From: Blastococcus sp. PRF04-17
GTDB taxonomy: Bacteria; Actinomycetota; Actinomycetes; Mycobacteriales; Geodermatophilaceae
NCBI RefSeq assembly: GCF_023016265.1
Contig: NZ_CP095412.1
Coordinates: forward strand, 4,464,001-4,528,000
Length of the DNA stretch: 64,000 nt
Direction of reading: 5' to 3'
Part shown: positions 19,993 through 27,725 of the stretch, in pieces
Layout of the letters: each line of letters opens with the position of its first letter
Numbering within the stretch: position 1 is the first letter of the stretch
Program-made: the position numbers and the translations under genes
The notes under the pieces: generated by a model
The model's database searches: none
The model's input: only the letters and a program-made list of their open reading frames with translations
Told to the model about the DNA's origin: nothing

Positions 19993-21179
19993 CCGGCAGC
20001 ACCACCGCGACGACGGGGGCGGCGGCGACCACGTCGCCGGGCCCCGCCACCAACGGCGGCGGGGGGAAGAGCGGGGCCGGCATCATGGCCGGGCCGATCG
20101 GTCGCAACCTCGGCCTGGTCGTGGGGCTCGCGATCCTGTGCGTGGTCGGTCTGATCACCGCAGGTGACCGCTTCGCCGACGTGAACAACGTCCTGACGAT
20201 CCTGCGGCTGGCCGCCGTCATCGGCGTGGTCAGCATCGGGATGACCTTCGTGATCATCGGTGGCGGCATCGACCTCTCCGTCGGCGCACTGGTGGCACTC
20301 TCGTCGGTCTGGGCGACGACGCTGGCGACCCAGGCGATGGCCGAGGACTTCCACTGGATCGTCATGGTGTTCACGGCCATCGCGGTGGGTGCCGGCGCCG
20401 GCTTGGTCAACGGCATCGTCATCGCCTACGGCCGGCTGGTGGCCTTCATCGCCACCCTGGCCATGCTCGTCTCCGCCCGCGGCCTGGCCGAGATCCTGGC
20501 CAACCGGCGCACCCAGATCGTGCAGGACCGCGACTTCCTGTCCTTCTTCTCCGGGGACGTCCTGGGCATCCCGACGCTGGTGATCATCTGGGCCCTCGTG
20601 TCACTGGCCGGCTGGGTCCTGCTGAACCGGACGACCTTCGGGCGGCACACCTTCGCCGTCGGCGGCAACGCCGAGGCCGCCCGCCTGGCCGGCATCCGCG
20701 TGCAGCGGCACACGCTCAGGCTCTACGTCCTGTCCGGCATCACCTGTGGGATCGCCGCGGTCATGATCATGGCCAGGACGACGACCGGCAGCTCGACGCA
20801 CGGCACGCTGTACGAGCTCGACGCCATCGCCGCGGTGGTCATCGGCGGCACGCTGCTGATCGGCGGCCGCGGCACCATCGTCGGCACGGTCTTCGGCGTC
20901 CTGATCTTCCAGACCCTCCGCAACGTCTTCACGCTGAACAACCTGTCGAGCTCCGCCCAGGCGGTCGCCACCGGCGTGATCATCGTGCTCGCCGTCCTGC
21001 TGCAGATGCGCCTGGCGGAGGGACGCGCCGGTTTCCCCTGGCTGCGCGGGTCGGGCACATCGCCGTCCCCCGGGGGAGCCGTCGCCGCCGGCGCGCCGTC
21101 CGGCGCCGTCTCCGGCGGCACCAGCGTGCCCGGCGCGCCCGGCGGCGACCGTCCCGGCGCCGGCGGCAGCACTCCCTGA
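19989..21179 (+). CDS. Ribose/xylose-type sugar ABC importer permease
   Basis: A 396-aa BPD_transp_2 permease of the RbsC/XylH group. After a low-complexity Ala/Thr/Gly leader of about 37 residues come eight to ten membrane segments. Family motifs: FVIIGGGIDLSVGALVALSS, and the coupling loop FAVGGNAEAARLAGIRV. The C-terminal 50 residues are Gly/Pro/Ser-rich and probably disordered. The start overlaps the ATPase stop by 4 bp. A 7-bp hairpin lies between it and the binding-protein gene. Confidence 0.93.
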   Translation: MTGSTTATTGAAATTSPGPATNGGGGKSGAGIMAGPIGRNLGLVVGLAILCVVGLITAGDRFADVNNVLTILRLAAVIGVVSIGMTFVIIGGGIDLSVGALVALSSVWATTLATQAMAEDFHWIVMVFTAIAVGAGAGLVNGIVIAYGRLVAFIATLAMLVSARGLAEILANRRTQIVQDRDFLSFFSGDVLGIPTLVIIWALVSLAGWVLLNRTTFGRHTFAVGGNAEAARLAGIRVQRHTLRLYVLSGITCGIAAVMIMARTTTGSSTHGTLYELDAIAAVVIGGTLLIGGRGTIVGTVFGVLIFQTLRNVFTLNNLSSSAQAVATGVIIVLAVLLQMRLAEGRAGFPWLRGSGTSPSPGGAVAAGAPSGAVSGGTSVPGAPGGDRPGAGGSTP

Positions 21180-21216
21180 CGACACGACCCCTGATCCCCC
21201 CACCGCATCCAGTCGT

Positions 21217-21233
21217 CCCGGCCGCCGGCCGGG
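21217..21233 (+). other. Intra-operon stem-loop before the binding-protein gene
   Basis: CCCGGCC (21217-21223) and GGCCGGG (21227-21233) form a 7-bp stem with a 3-nt loop, 22 bp upstream of ATG 21256. Such hairpins commonly stabilise the binding-protein portion of the message so that it is made in excess; this role is inferred from position. Confidence 0.45.
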
Positions 21234-21255
21234 TCTGCCACACCGAGGAGAGAAC

Positions 21256-22326
21256 ATGTCTGCAGCGAGGCTTGGTCATGGTCGCGGCCCCTACCGCCGC
21301 CTGATGACCACCGCGGTCGCGTTCGTGGGCGCCGGTGCCCTCGTCGCCGGCTGCACGAGCAACGAGCCGGAGAACCAGGGCTCGGGCGGCGGCGGCGGAG
21401 GCAACGCCGCCAGCTCGAACGACGAGACCGGCGACACCGTGGTCATCGGCTTCTCGGCACCCGCGGCCGACCACGGCTGGATGGCCGGCATCACCGAGGC
21501 CGCCCGTGCCGAGGCCGAGAACTACGAGGACGTCGAGCTCCGGGTCGCCGAGGGCACCAACGACGTCAACACCCAGATCAGCCAGGTCGAGACCTTCATC
21601 AACGACGGCGTCGACGCCATCGTGCTGCTGCCCTTCGACGGCGCCGCCCTGACGCCGGTCGCGCTGCAGGCGATGGAGGCCGGCATCCCGGTGATCAACG
21701 TCGACCGCGAGTTCAACGACCCGGCCGCCTCCCGCGCCACGATCCTGGGCGACAACTACGGCATGGGCGTCTCGGCCGGCGCGTACATCTGCGAGCAGGT
21801 CGGCGACAACCCCGACGCGATCGTCGCCGAGATCGCCGGCATCGACTCGCTGCCGCTGACCCAGGACCGCAGCCAGGGCTTCGAGGACGCGCTCGCCGAG
21901 TGCGGGCTCGACGTCGACAACCGGGTCGCGGCGGAGTTCACCGTCGAGTCCGGCGAGGAGGTCACGGCCAACCTGCTCCAGGCCGCGCCGCAGATCGACG
22001 CCATCTGGAATCACGACGACGACCAGGGCGTCGGCGTCCTGGCCGCCATCGCCAACGCCAACCGCAGCGAGTTCATCATGGTCGGCGGCGCCGGCTCGGC
22101 GAACGCGATGGAGGAGATCCAGTCCGGCGACTCGGTGCTGCAGGCGACCGTCATCTACCCGCACACGCAGGCGGCCGACGGCATCAAGCTCGCCCGCCTC
22201 GTGGCCCAGGGCAAGAACATGTCGGACCTCACCTCCCAGGGGGTCCCGCGGCGCATCGTGCTCGACGCGCCGGTCGTGACCGCCGAGAACGTCGACCAGT
22301 TCATCGAGAACGCGTTCCGGTCCTGA
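21256..22326 (+). CDS. Sugar-binding lipoprotein of the ABC importer
   Basis: A 356-aa periplasmic-binding-protein-1-type lipoprotein. The signal is followed by lipobox LVAGC with Cys33 as the lipidated residue, then a Gly/Ser linker. The mature region VVIGFSAPAADHGWMAGI, VDAIVLLPFDGAALTP and IPVINVDREF matches the ribose/galactose/xylose-binding class. AGGAGAG lies 6 bp before the ATG. The ligand is not determinable, though position next to xyl genes suggests a pentose or related polyol. Confidence 0.93.
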   Translation: MSAARLGHGRGPYRRLMTTAVAFVGAGALVAGCTSNEPENQGSGGGGGGNAASSNDETGDTVVIGFSAPAADHGWMAGITEAARAEAENYEDVELRVAEGTNDVNTQISQVETFINDGVDAIVLLPFDGAALTPVALQAMEAGIPVINVDREFNDPAASRATILGDNYGMGVSAGAYICEQVGDNPDAIVAEIAGIDSLPLTQDRSQGFEDALAECGLDVDNRVAAEFTVESGEEVTANLLQAAPQIDAIWNHDDDQGVGVLAAIANANRSEFIMVGGAGSANAMEEIQSGDSVLQATVIYPHTQAADGIKLARLVAQGKNMSDLTSQGVPRRIVLDAPVVTAENVDQFIENAFRS

Positions 22327-22336
22327 CCGACTGAAC

Positions 22337-22375
22337 GGAGTGGGAGGGGCGCGGTTTCCGCGTCCCTCCCACTCC
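22337..22375 (+). terminator. Very strong 18-bp hairpin after the binding-protein gene
   Basis: The arms 22337-22354 and 22358-22375 pair along all 18 positions with a single G-T wobble and a 3-nt TTT loop. It begins 10 bp after the binding-protein stop and ends 21 bp before the dehydrogenase start. It should terminate or strongly attenuate transcription into the downstream catabolic genes, or protect the transporter mRNA from 3' decay. Confidence 0.85.
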
Positions 22376-22396
22376 ACCTCCCCTGGAGCCCAGCAC

Positions 22397-23572
22397 ATGA
22401 CCTCCCCTGACCGGCCGGCGCTCGGTGTCGGCCTGATCGGCTACGCCTTCATGGGCGCGGCGCACTCGCAGGCCTGGCGCACCGCCCCCCACTTCTTCGA
22501 CCTCCCCCTCCGCCCGCGCATGACCGCGATCGCCGGCCGCAACCAGGCGGCGGTGACCGACGCCGCCGCGCGGCTGGGCTGGGAGAGCACGGAGACCGAC
22601 TGGCGTCGCGTGATCGAGCGCGACGACGTCGGCCTCGTCGACGTCTGCACGCCCGGCGACACCCACGCCGAGATCGCCATCGCCGCGCTCGAGGCCGGCA
22701 AGCACGTCCTCTGCGAGAAGCCGCTGGCCAACACCGTCGCCGAGGCCGAGGCCATGGCCGAGGCGGCCGCCAAGGCCGCCGCGCAGGGCGTCCGGTCGAT
22801 GGTCGGCTTCACCTACCGCCGCGTGCCGGCGATCGGCCTGGCCCGCACGCTCGTGGCCGACGGCCGGCTGGGTCAGATCCGCCACGTGCGCGCCCAGTAC
22901 CTCCAGGACTGGATCGCCGACCCGGCGGCCCCCATGTCGTGGCGGCTCGAGAAGGACAAGGCCGGCTCGGGGGCGCTCGGCGACATCGGCGCGCACATCG
23001 TGGACCTGACGCAGTACATCACCGGCCAGACCCTCACCGGGGTCAGCGCGCTGATGGAGACCTTCGTCAAGGAGCGGCCGCTGCCCACGGAGACCGGCAG
23101 GCTCGGCGGCGTGGGCGGCTCGGAGACCGGCCAGGTGACCGTGGACGACGCGGCGCTCTTCCTCGGCCGGTTCAGCGGCGGTGCCCTGGCCAGCTTCGAG
23201 GCGACCCGCTTCGCGCTCGGCCGCAAGAACGCGATCCGGATCGAGGTCAACGGCTCGGCCGGCAGCCTCGCCTTCGACTTCGAGGACATGAACGTCCTCG
23301 AGTTCTTCGACGGCGCCGAACCGGCCGCGACGGCGGGTTTCCGCCGGATCATCGTGACCGAGCCCGAGCACCCCTACGTCGCGGCGTGGTGGCCGGCCGG
23401 GCACGGCCTCGGCTACGAGCACGGCTTCACCCACCAGGTCGTCGACCTGCTCACCGCGATCGCCGCGGACGAGAACCCTGCCCCGTCGTTCGCCGACGGC
23501 CTGCAGGTCCAGCGGGTGCTCGACGCCGTCGAGCGCAGCGCAGCCAGCAAGTCCGCCTGGACCGAGATCTGA
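22397..23572 (+). CDS. Gfo/Idh/MocA-family sugar dehydrogenase
   Basis: A 391-aa NAD(P)-dependent oxidoreductase for sugars or cyclitols. The N-terminal Rossmann motif is slightly unusual ([16 protein letters not shown]), followed by the family hallmark CEKPLA and the catalytic segment [14 protein letters not shown] with the conserved Asp and His. The start is ATG 22397 after CTGGAG. It is followed after 16 bp by the TIM-barrel isomerase, with which it probably acts on the imported sugar. A myo-inositol-like or keto-sugar substrate is possible. Confidence 0.9.
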   Translation: MTSPDRPALGVGLIGYAFMGAAHSQAWRTAPHFFDLPLRPRMTAIAGRNQAAVTDAAARLGWESTETDWRRVIERDDVGLVDVCTPGDTHAEIAIAALEAGKHVLCEKPLANTVAEAEAMAEAAAKAAAQGVRSMVGFTYRRVPAIGLARTLVADGRLGQIRHVRAQYLQDWIADPAAPMSWRLEKDKAGSGALGDIGAHIVDLTQYITGQTLTGVSALMETFVKERPLPTETGRLGGVGGSETGQVTVDDAALFLGRFSGGALASFEATRFALGRKNAIRIEVNGSAGSLAFDFEDMNVLEFFDGAEPAATAGFRRIIVTEPEHPYVAAWWPAGHGLGYEHGFTHQVVDLLTAIAADENPAPSFADGLQVQRVLDAVERSAASKSAWTEI

Positions 23573-23588
23573 AAGAAGGAGCGCACCG

Positions 23589-24596
23589 ATGCCGCGTCCC
23601 ATCACCCTGTTCACCGGCCAGTGGGCCGACCTGCCCTTCGAGGAGGTGGCCCGGCTCGCCTCGGAGTGGGGCTACGACGGCCTCGAGATCGCCTGCTGGG
23701 GCGACCACCTCGACGTCGAGCGCGCCGCCAACGACGACTCGTACGTGCAGGAGCGCCTGGCGCTGCTCGACAAGTACGGCCTCAAGGTCTGGGCCATCTC
23801 CAACCACCTGCACGGCCAGGCGGTCTGCGACGACCCGATCGACGAGCGCCACAAGGGCATGCTGAACGCCCGGGTGTGGGGGGACGGCGAGCCCGAGGGC
23901 GTGCGGCAGCGGGCTGCCGAGGAGATGAAGCTGACCGCCCGGGCGGCGCGCAAGCTGGGCGTCGACGTCGTCGTCGGGTTCACCGGGTCGAAGATCTGGA
24001 AGACCGTCGCGATGTTCCCGCCGGTGCCGGAGTCGATGATCGAGGACGGCTACCGCGACTTCGCCGACCGCTGGAACCCGATCCTCGACGTGTTCGACGA
24101 GGTCGGCGTGAAGTTCGCGCACGAGGTGCACCCATCGGAGATCGCCTACGACTACTGGACGACGGTGCGCACGCTGGAGGCGATCGGGCACCGCGAGGCC
24201 TTCGGCCTGAACTGGGACCCGTCGCACTTCGTGTGGCAGGACCTCGACCCGGTGTCGTTCATCTGGGACTTCAAGGACCGGATCTACCACGTCGACTGCA
24301 AGGACGCGAAGAAGCAGGTCGGCAACGGCCGCAACGGCCGGATGGGCTCGCACCTGCCCTGGGCCGATCCGCGGCGCGGGTGGGACTTCGTCTCCACCGG
24401 GCACGGCGACGTCCCGTGGGAGGCGTCGTTCCGGATGCTGAACACGATCGGCTACGACGGCCCGATCTCCGTGGAGTGGGAGGACGCCGGCATGGACCGC
24501 CTCGTCGGCGCGCCCGAGGCGCTGGAGTTCGTCCGCCGGCTCGCGTTCGACCCGCCCGCGGCCGCCTTCGACGCGGCCTTCGCCAGCGGCAACTGA
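23589..24596 (+). CDS. Sugar phosphate isomerase/epimerase-like TIM-barrel protein
   Basis: A 335-aa AP-endonuclease-2-fold enzyme (xylose-isomerase-like TIM barrel). Likely metal ligands are in [38 protein letters not shown] and the terminal [10 protein letters not shown]. Members isomerise or epimerise sugars and inososes. It is co-directional with, and 16 bp after, the dehydrogenase, with AAGAAGGAG upstream. Specific substrate unknown. Confidence 0.9.
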   Translation: MPRPITLFTGQWADLPFEEVARLASEWGYDGLEIACWGDHLDVERAANDDSYVQERLALLDKYGLKVWAISNHLHGQAVCDDPIDERHKGMLNARVWGDGEPEGVRQRAAEEMKLTARAARKLGVDVVVGFTGSKIWKTVAMFPPVPESMIEDGYRDFADRWNPILDVFDEVGVKFAHEVHPSEIAYDYWTTVRTLEAIGHREAFGLNWDPSHFVWQDLDPVSFIWDFKDRIYHVDCKDAKKQVGNGRNGRMGSHLPWADPRRGWDFVSTGHGDVPWEASFRMLNTIGYDGPISVEWEDAGMDRLVGAPEALEFVRRLAFDPPAAAFDAAFASGN

Positions 24597-24601
24597 CGCC
24601 C

Positions 24602-24643
24602 GACCGGGGAGGAGGGCGGGGTCACGGCCCCTTCTCCCCGGTC
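24602..24643. terminator. Bidirectional terminator between sugar operon and cupredoxin gene
   Basis: GACCGGGGAG (24602-24611) pairs with CTCCCCGGTC (24634-24643); inside, GGGG (24618-24621) pairs with CCCC (24628-24631). It lies between two convergent genes. Confidence 0.75.
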
Positions 24644-24663
24644 ACCGGCGCCGGTGCTGCTGG

Positions 24664-25161
24664 TCAGGTCACCTCGACGGAGATCTCCATCCCCATCTCC
24701 CGGTGGTTGCCGACGCCGCAGTAGAAGACGTAGGTGCCGGGCTCGAGGGTGACCGTGAACGTCGCGGAGTCGCCCGGAGCGATGCCGGCGGACGCGGCCA
24801 CCTGCTCCCCGTCGCGCTCGACGACCAGGTCGTGCGTCATGCCACCGGCGTTGACGACCACGACCTCGTACTCGCCCGCGCTGAGGTCCGGGCGGTCCAG
24901 GGAGATGCGGAAGTCGGCCTCGGTGGCGGTGATCGTCCGGGTCTGCGCAGCCGGCGACTCCACCGGCGACTCCACCGGCGACGGCGTGGCGGCAGAGCTG
25001 GTGCTCGGGGTCGTCGTCGCCTCGCTCGTGGGCGTGCGGGCGGCGGCGGCCCGGTCGTCGTCCCCGCCACAGGCGGCCAGGATTCCGAGGACGACGGCGA
25101 TCCCGACGGTGCCGCGCAACCGTCTGGAGCGCGGAAGGGTCGAACCTGTACGGCGGTGCAC
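24664..25161 (-). CDS. Cupredoxin-like lipoprotein
   Basis: A 165-aa exported blue-copper-type protein. A signal segment ends in lipobox ILAACG, so it is probably lipid-anchored outside the membrane. A Ser/Thr/Pro linker with SPVESPVESP follows. The C-terminal domain has a beta-sandwich pattern with ligands His (GMTHDLVV), Cys and His (FYCGVGNHREMGM) and Met. The spacing is like plastocyanin or the cytochrome-oxidase-type cupredoxin variants. GTG 25161 is chosen because GAGGAG sits 5 bp before it, whereas the alternative GTG 25167 directly abuts that site. An electron-transfer or copper-binding role is inferred. Confidence 0.85.
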   Translation of the reverse strand: MHRRTGSTLPRSRRLRGTVGIAVVLGILAACGGDDDRAAAARTPTSEATTTPSTSSAATPSPVESPVESPAAQTRTITATEADFRISLDRPDLSAGEYEVVVVNAGGMTHDLVVERDGEQVAASAGIAPGDSATFTVTLEPGTYVFYCGVGNHREMGMEISVEVT

Positions 25162-25232
25162 GGGCACTCCTCACCGGCGAGAGGCGTCAGATACTGCAAC
25201 TTTCCAGTACCTGGCGGAAGCCCTTCCGGCAC

Positions 25233-26150
25233 TCAGCCCGCGAGACCGGTGACCTCCCGACACCACGTCACCACGGTGCGCAGGACCTCCGGGTTCACCG
25301 GTTCGCGCAGTTCCCTGCGGTAGGCCTTGAGCGACGGCGCACCCGGCTGGCGTCGCAACGTGTGCGTCACGTCGGCCGGCCGGTGGGTCACCGCACCGCC
25401 GGGGACGGAGTCCGCGATGACGCCGAGGTCGTCCGGGTCCACCTGGAGGTCCTTGGCGCCGGTGAGGGCCAGCACGGGCACGGCAACCCGGCGGAGATCG
25501 TCCCGGGGGTCGTGCGCCAGGAACTCCCGGAGCCACCGCGCGTTGTGGCGGACGCCGCCGATCCGCGCGACGTCGGTCGTCGTGGCCTTGATCCGCTCGT
25601 GGTTCGCGGCCACCTTCCGCTCCAGGTCCACGCGGAACAGCCGCAGGATCCCGCGGACGACGGCCGGCAGGGTCGGTGCGATCCGCCGCGCCTGCCAGCG
25701 CAGCAGCTGCTCGCCGGGGGTGGCGCTCATGGAGAGCAGCACCAGCCCGGTGGCCGGCACGCCGCGAGCGGACGCCGCCGCCAGGATCGCCTCCTCGCTG
25801 TGACCGGCGAGGAGGATGCGGTCCGCGTCGACCTCGGTCCGGGCGGCGAGCGCCTCGCGCGCGCGAGCCAGGTCGTCCACGTTGTCGTACAGACCCGCCG
25901 TCCGCCAGTCGCCCGGGCTCTCCCCGACGCCACGCTTGTCGTAGCGCAGCGACGCGATCCCGCCGTCGGCCAGCGCCGCGGCGAGCTGCCGGGAGATGTC
26001 GAACCGGGCCCGGCGGTGGTTGGAGTCGCGATCCAGCGGGCCCGAGCCGGACGCGATCACCACGGCCGGGACGGGACGGTCGCGGTCCGGGAGGGCGAGG
26101 GTGCCGGCGAGTGGCGGGACGCCGGGGATCGACAGCGTCAGCTCGCGCAC
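25233..26150 (-). CDS. S33-type alpha/beta hydrolase
   Basis: A 305-aa hydrolase with oxyanion region VVIASGSGPLDRDSN, LRYDKRGVGES and nucleophile elbow LLAGHSEEAILAA; the usual GHSEGG is altered to GHSEEA. Late acid and base residues lie in LALTGAKDLQVDP and DVTHTLRR. The family includes serine aminopeptidases and lipid esterases. It starts with GTG 26150, one base after the stop of the upstream 119-aa gene, so both form an operon. Confidence 0.82.
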   Translation of the reverse strand: MRELTLSIPGVPPLAGTLALPDRDRPVPAVVIASGSGPLDRDSNHRRARFDISRQLAAALADGGIASLRYDKRGVGESPGDWRTAGLYDNVDDLARAREALAARTEVDADRILLAGHSEEAILAAASARGVPATGLVLLSMSATPGEQLLRWQARRIAPTLPAVVRGILRLFRVDLERKVAANHERIKATTTDVARIGGVRHNARWLREFLAHDPRDDLRRVAVPVLALTGAKDLQVDPDDLGVIADSVPGGAVTHRPADVTHTLRRQPGAPSLKAYRRELREPVNPEVLRTVVTWCREVTGLAG

Positions 26151-26151
26151 G

Positions 26152-26511
26152 TCAGCTCGCGGCGGAGCGGGCCGCGGTGATCGCGGCCGCTGTGGTGGCG
26201 GCGTCGTCGACGCCGACGAGCAGGACGTCGTAGCGGCATCCGCTCAGCTCGATGCGCACGGCGGGCTGGTCCCTGCGCACGCTGACGAAGCTGCGCTCCC
26301 CGGGCCGGCGCCAGGTGCCGATCTTCCGGACGCCGGGCAGCCCGAGTCCGGGGGCGCGCAGCCCGCGGGCGGCCTCCAGGGCGTCGTCGGCGGCCTCGAT
26401 GCTGCGGATCGCCGTCAGCGACACCTCGACGTCCCGGAGCAGGCCGAAGAACTTCTCCACCCGGGTCAGGGAGACGGTCAGGGTGGTGGCGGTCAGTTGC
26501 AGCGTGGCCAT
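26152..26511 (-). CDS. Small uncharacterised protein, first gene of a leaderless operon
   Basis: A 119-aa soluble protein with alternating short strands (LQLTATTLTVSL, SFVSVRRDQPAVRIEL, YDVLLVGVDD) and a C-terminal Ala-rich helix, reminiscent of small beta-barrel PH-like folds. No family is recognised with certainty. The ATG at 26511 is about 6 nt from a good -10 element, so the transcript is probably leaderless. It is divergent from the HTH regulator gene, which probably controls it. Confidence 0.75.
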   Translation of the reverse strand: MATLQLTATTLTVSLTRVEKFFGLLRDVEVSLTAIRSIEAADDALEAARGLRAPGLGLPGVRKIGTWRRPGERSFVSVRRDQPAVRIELSGCRYDVLLVGVDDAATTAAAITAARSAAS

Positions 26512-26517
26512 GCCGCC

Positions 26518-26546
26518 ACTATTCTCATCGTCGAGATCATTGTCAA
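26518..26546 (-). promoter_or_regulatory. Promoter for the 119-aa gene/hydrolase operon, probably leaderless
   Basis: On the minus strand TTGACA (26546-26541) and AATAGT (26523-26518) are spaced 17 bp. The -10 element ends only 6 bp before ATG 26511, so transcription would begin at or very near the start codon. Confidence 0.6.
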
Positions 26547-26559
26547 GTCTGATAACGAT
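26536..26559. promoter_or_regulatory. Candidate operator of the divergent HTH regulator
   Basis: ATCATTGTC (26536-26544) and GATAACGAT (26551-26559) are inverted half-sites matching at 7 of 9 positions with a 6-bp spacer. The site covers the minus-strand -35 hexamer and ends 8 bp before the regulator's ATG, well placed for coordinated repression of both genes. Confidence 0.5.
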
Positions 26560-26567
26560 GGAGCGCC

Positions 26568-27128
26568 ATGGCGACCGCCGACCTGCTGCTGCACCCGGTC
26601 CGCCTGCGCGTCGTGCAGGCCTTCCTCGGCGATCGGACGCTCACCACCGCCGACCTCCGGAGCGAACTGTCCGACGTCCCGGTGGCCTCCCTGTACCGCC
26701 ATGTGGGCGTGCTGGCCGACGCCGGCGTGCTCACCGTGGTGGGGGAGCGGAAGGTCCGGGGGGCCGCCGAGCGCAGTTACCGGCTGGTCCTCGAGGCGGC
26801 GTCGGTGACCGGGGACGAGGCGCGGACCATGTCGGTCGAGGACCACCGCCGGGCGTTCACCGCCTTCGTCGCCATGCTGCTGGCTGACTTCGACCGGTAC
26901 CTGAGCCGGTCGGCGCCGGATGGCCCCGACCTGCGGGCCGACCGGGTCGGCTACCGGCAGGCGGCGGTGTGGGTCACCGACGAGGAGGCCGACGCGCTCG
27001 TGGCCGATCTCGCCGCGGCGCTCCGCGCCCGCATGACGAACCAGCCGGGGAGCGGGCGGCGGCGGCGGCTGGTGAGCACGGTCCTCCTGCCGGCGGACGC
27101 CGACCCGGCGGAGGGCCTCAGCCCCTGA
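26568..27128 (+). CDS. ArsR-like helix-turn-helix regulator
   Basis: A 186-aa protein with an N-terminal winged helix (HPVRLRVVQAFLGDRTLTTA, then LSDVPVASLYRHVGVLADAG and a wing at VVGERKVRGAAERSYRL), followed by a helical ligand or dimerisation domain of about 100 residues. This layout is seen in YdfH/ArsR-like actinobacterial regulators of transport or hydrolase genes. Start ATG 26568 follows GGAG. No metal-binding cysteines are present, so metal sensing is unlikely. It overlaps the convergent DoxX gene by 11 bp at the stop. Confidence 0.85.
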   Translation: MATADLLLHPVRLRVVQAFLGDRTLTTADLRSELSDVPVASLYRHVGVLADAGVLTVVGERKVRGAAERSYRLVLEAASVTGDEARTMSVEDHRRAFTAFVAMLLADFDRYLSRSAPDGPDLRADRVGYRQAAVWVTDEEADALVADLAAALRARMTNQPGSGRRRRLVSTVLLPADADPAEGLSP

Positions 27129-27633
27129 CGGTGCTCGTGGCCCGCCGCTGGGCCTTCGCGGCCTTCTTGTTGGCCTTGGCGAGGGTCTTCGCCGCCTTGC
27201 GGACCCGGCGCGGCTCGCGGTCGACCGTCCCGCGGGTGAGCAGGCCGATGCCGATGCCGAGCAGCCAGACGTCCTTGGCGATGGCCAGGCCCTGCTCCGT
27301 GGGGGCCAGGCTGCCCGGCTTCCGCATGCCCGGCGTGTTCAGGTAGAGCCCGAGCAGCCCGCCGGAGAAGCCGGTGAGCACCAGGCCGGCGACCGCCGTC
27401 GGCACGAACGGCGCCAGCAGGGTCGCGCCGACCGCGATCTCGGCGGTGGCGAGAGTCTTGGCGAACTGTTGCGGGTCGAGGTTCTTGAGGAACGGATAGG
27501 TGCCGGAGGCGAAGCCGTGCATCCCGGCGGCGGCCTCCGCGTCGGCACCCCGCTTGCCGAGGCCGCTGTTGAGGATGAACGCCCCGGCGGAGATGCGTGG
27601 GGCGATCTCGGACAGGGTGATGGGCAGACCCAT
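27118..27633 (-). CDS. DoxX-family membrane protein
   Basis: A 171-aa protein with four hydrophobic segments (AGAFILNSGLGK, TAEIAVGATLLAPFVPTAVA, LVLTGFSGGLLGLYL, DVWLLGIGIGLL) and a strongly basic Lys/Arg/Ala C-terminal tail of about 40 residues. DoxX proteins are linked to redox and oxidative-stress complexes, but this subgroup is unassigned. Start ATG 27633 is preceded by GAGGTG. Confidence 0.85.
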   Translation of the reverse strand: MGLPITLSEIAPRISAGAFILNSGLGKRGADAEAAAGMHGFASGTYPFLKNLDPQQFAKTLATAEIAVGATLLAPFVPTAVAGLVLTGFSGGLLGLYLNTPGMRKPGSLAPTEQGLAIAKDVWLLGIGIGLLTRGTVDREPRRVRKAAKTLAKANKKAAKAQRRATSTVRG

Positions 27634-27725
27634 GGTGGGGCACCTCGCTGGTCGGCGGGTCGGAGTCGTGCGCCGTCTCCGGCGCTCGACTCCTGTGCCC
27701 ACGGACGGACGGGTCAACCGCGCGC

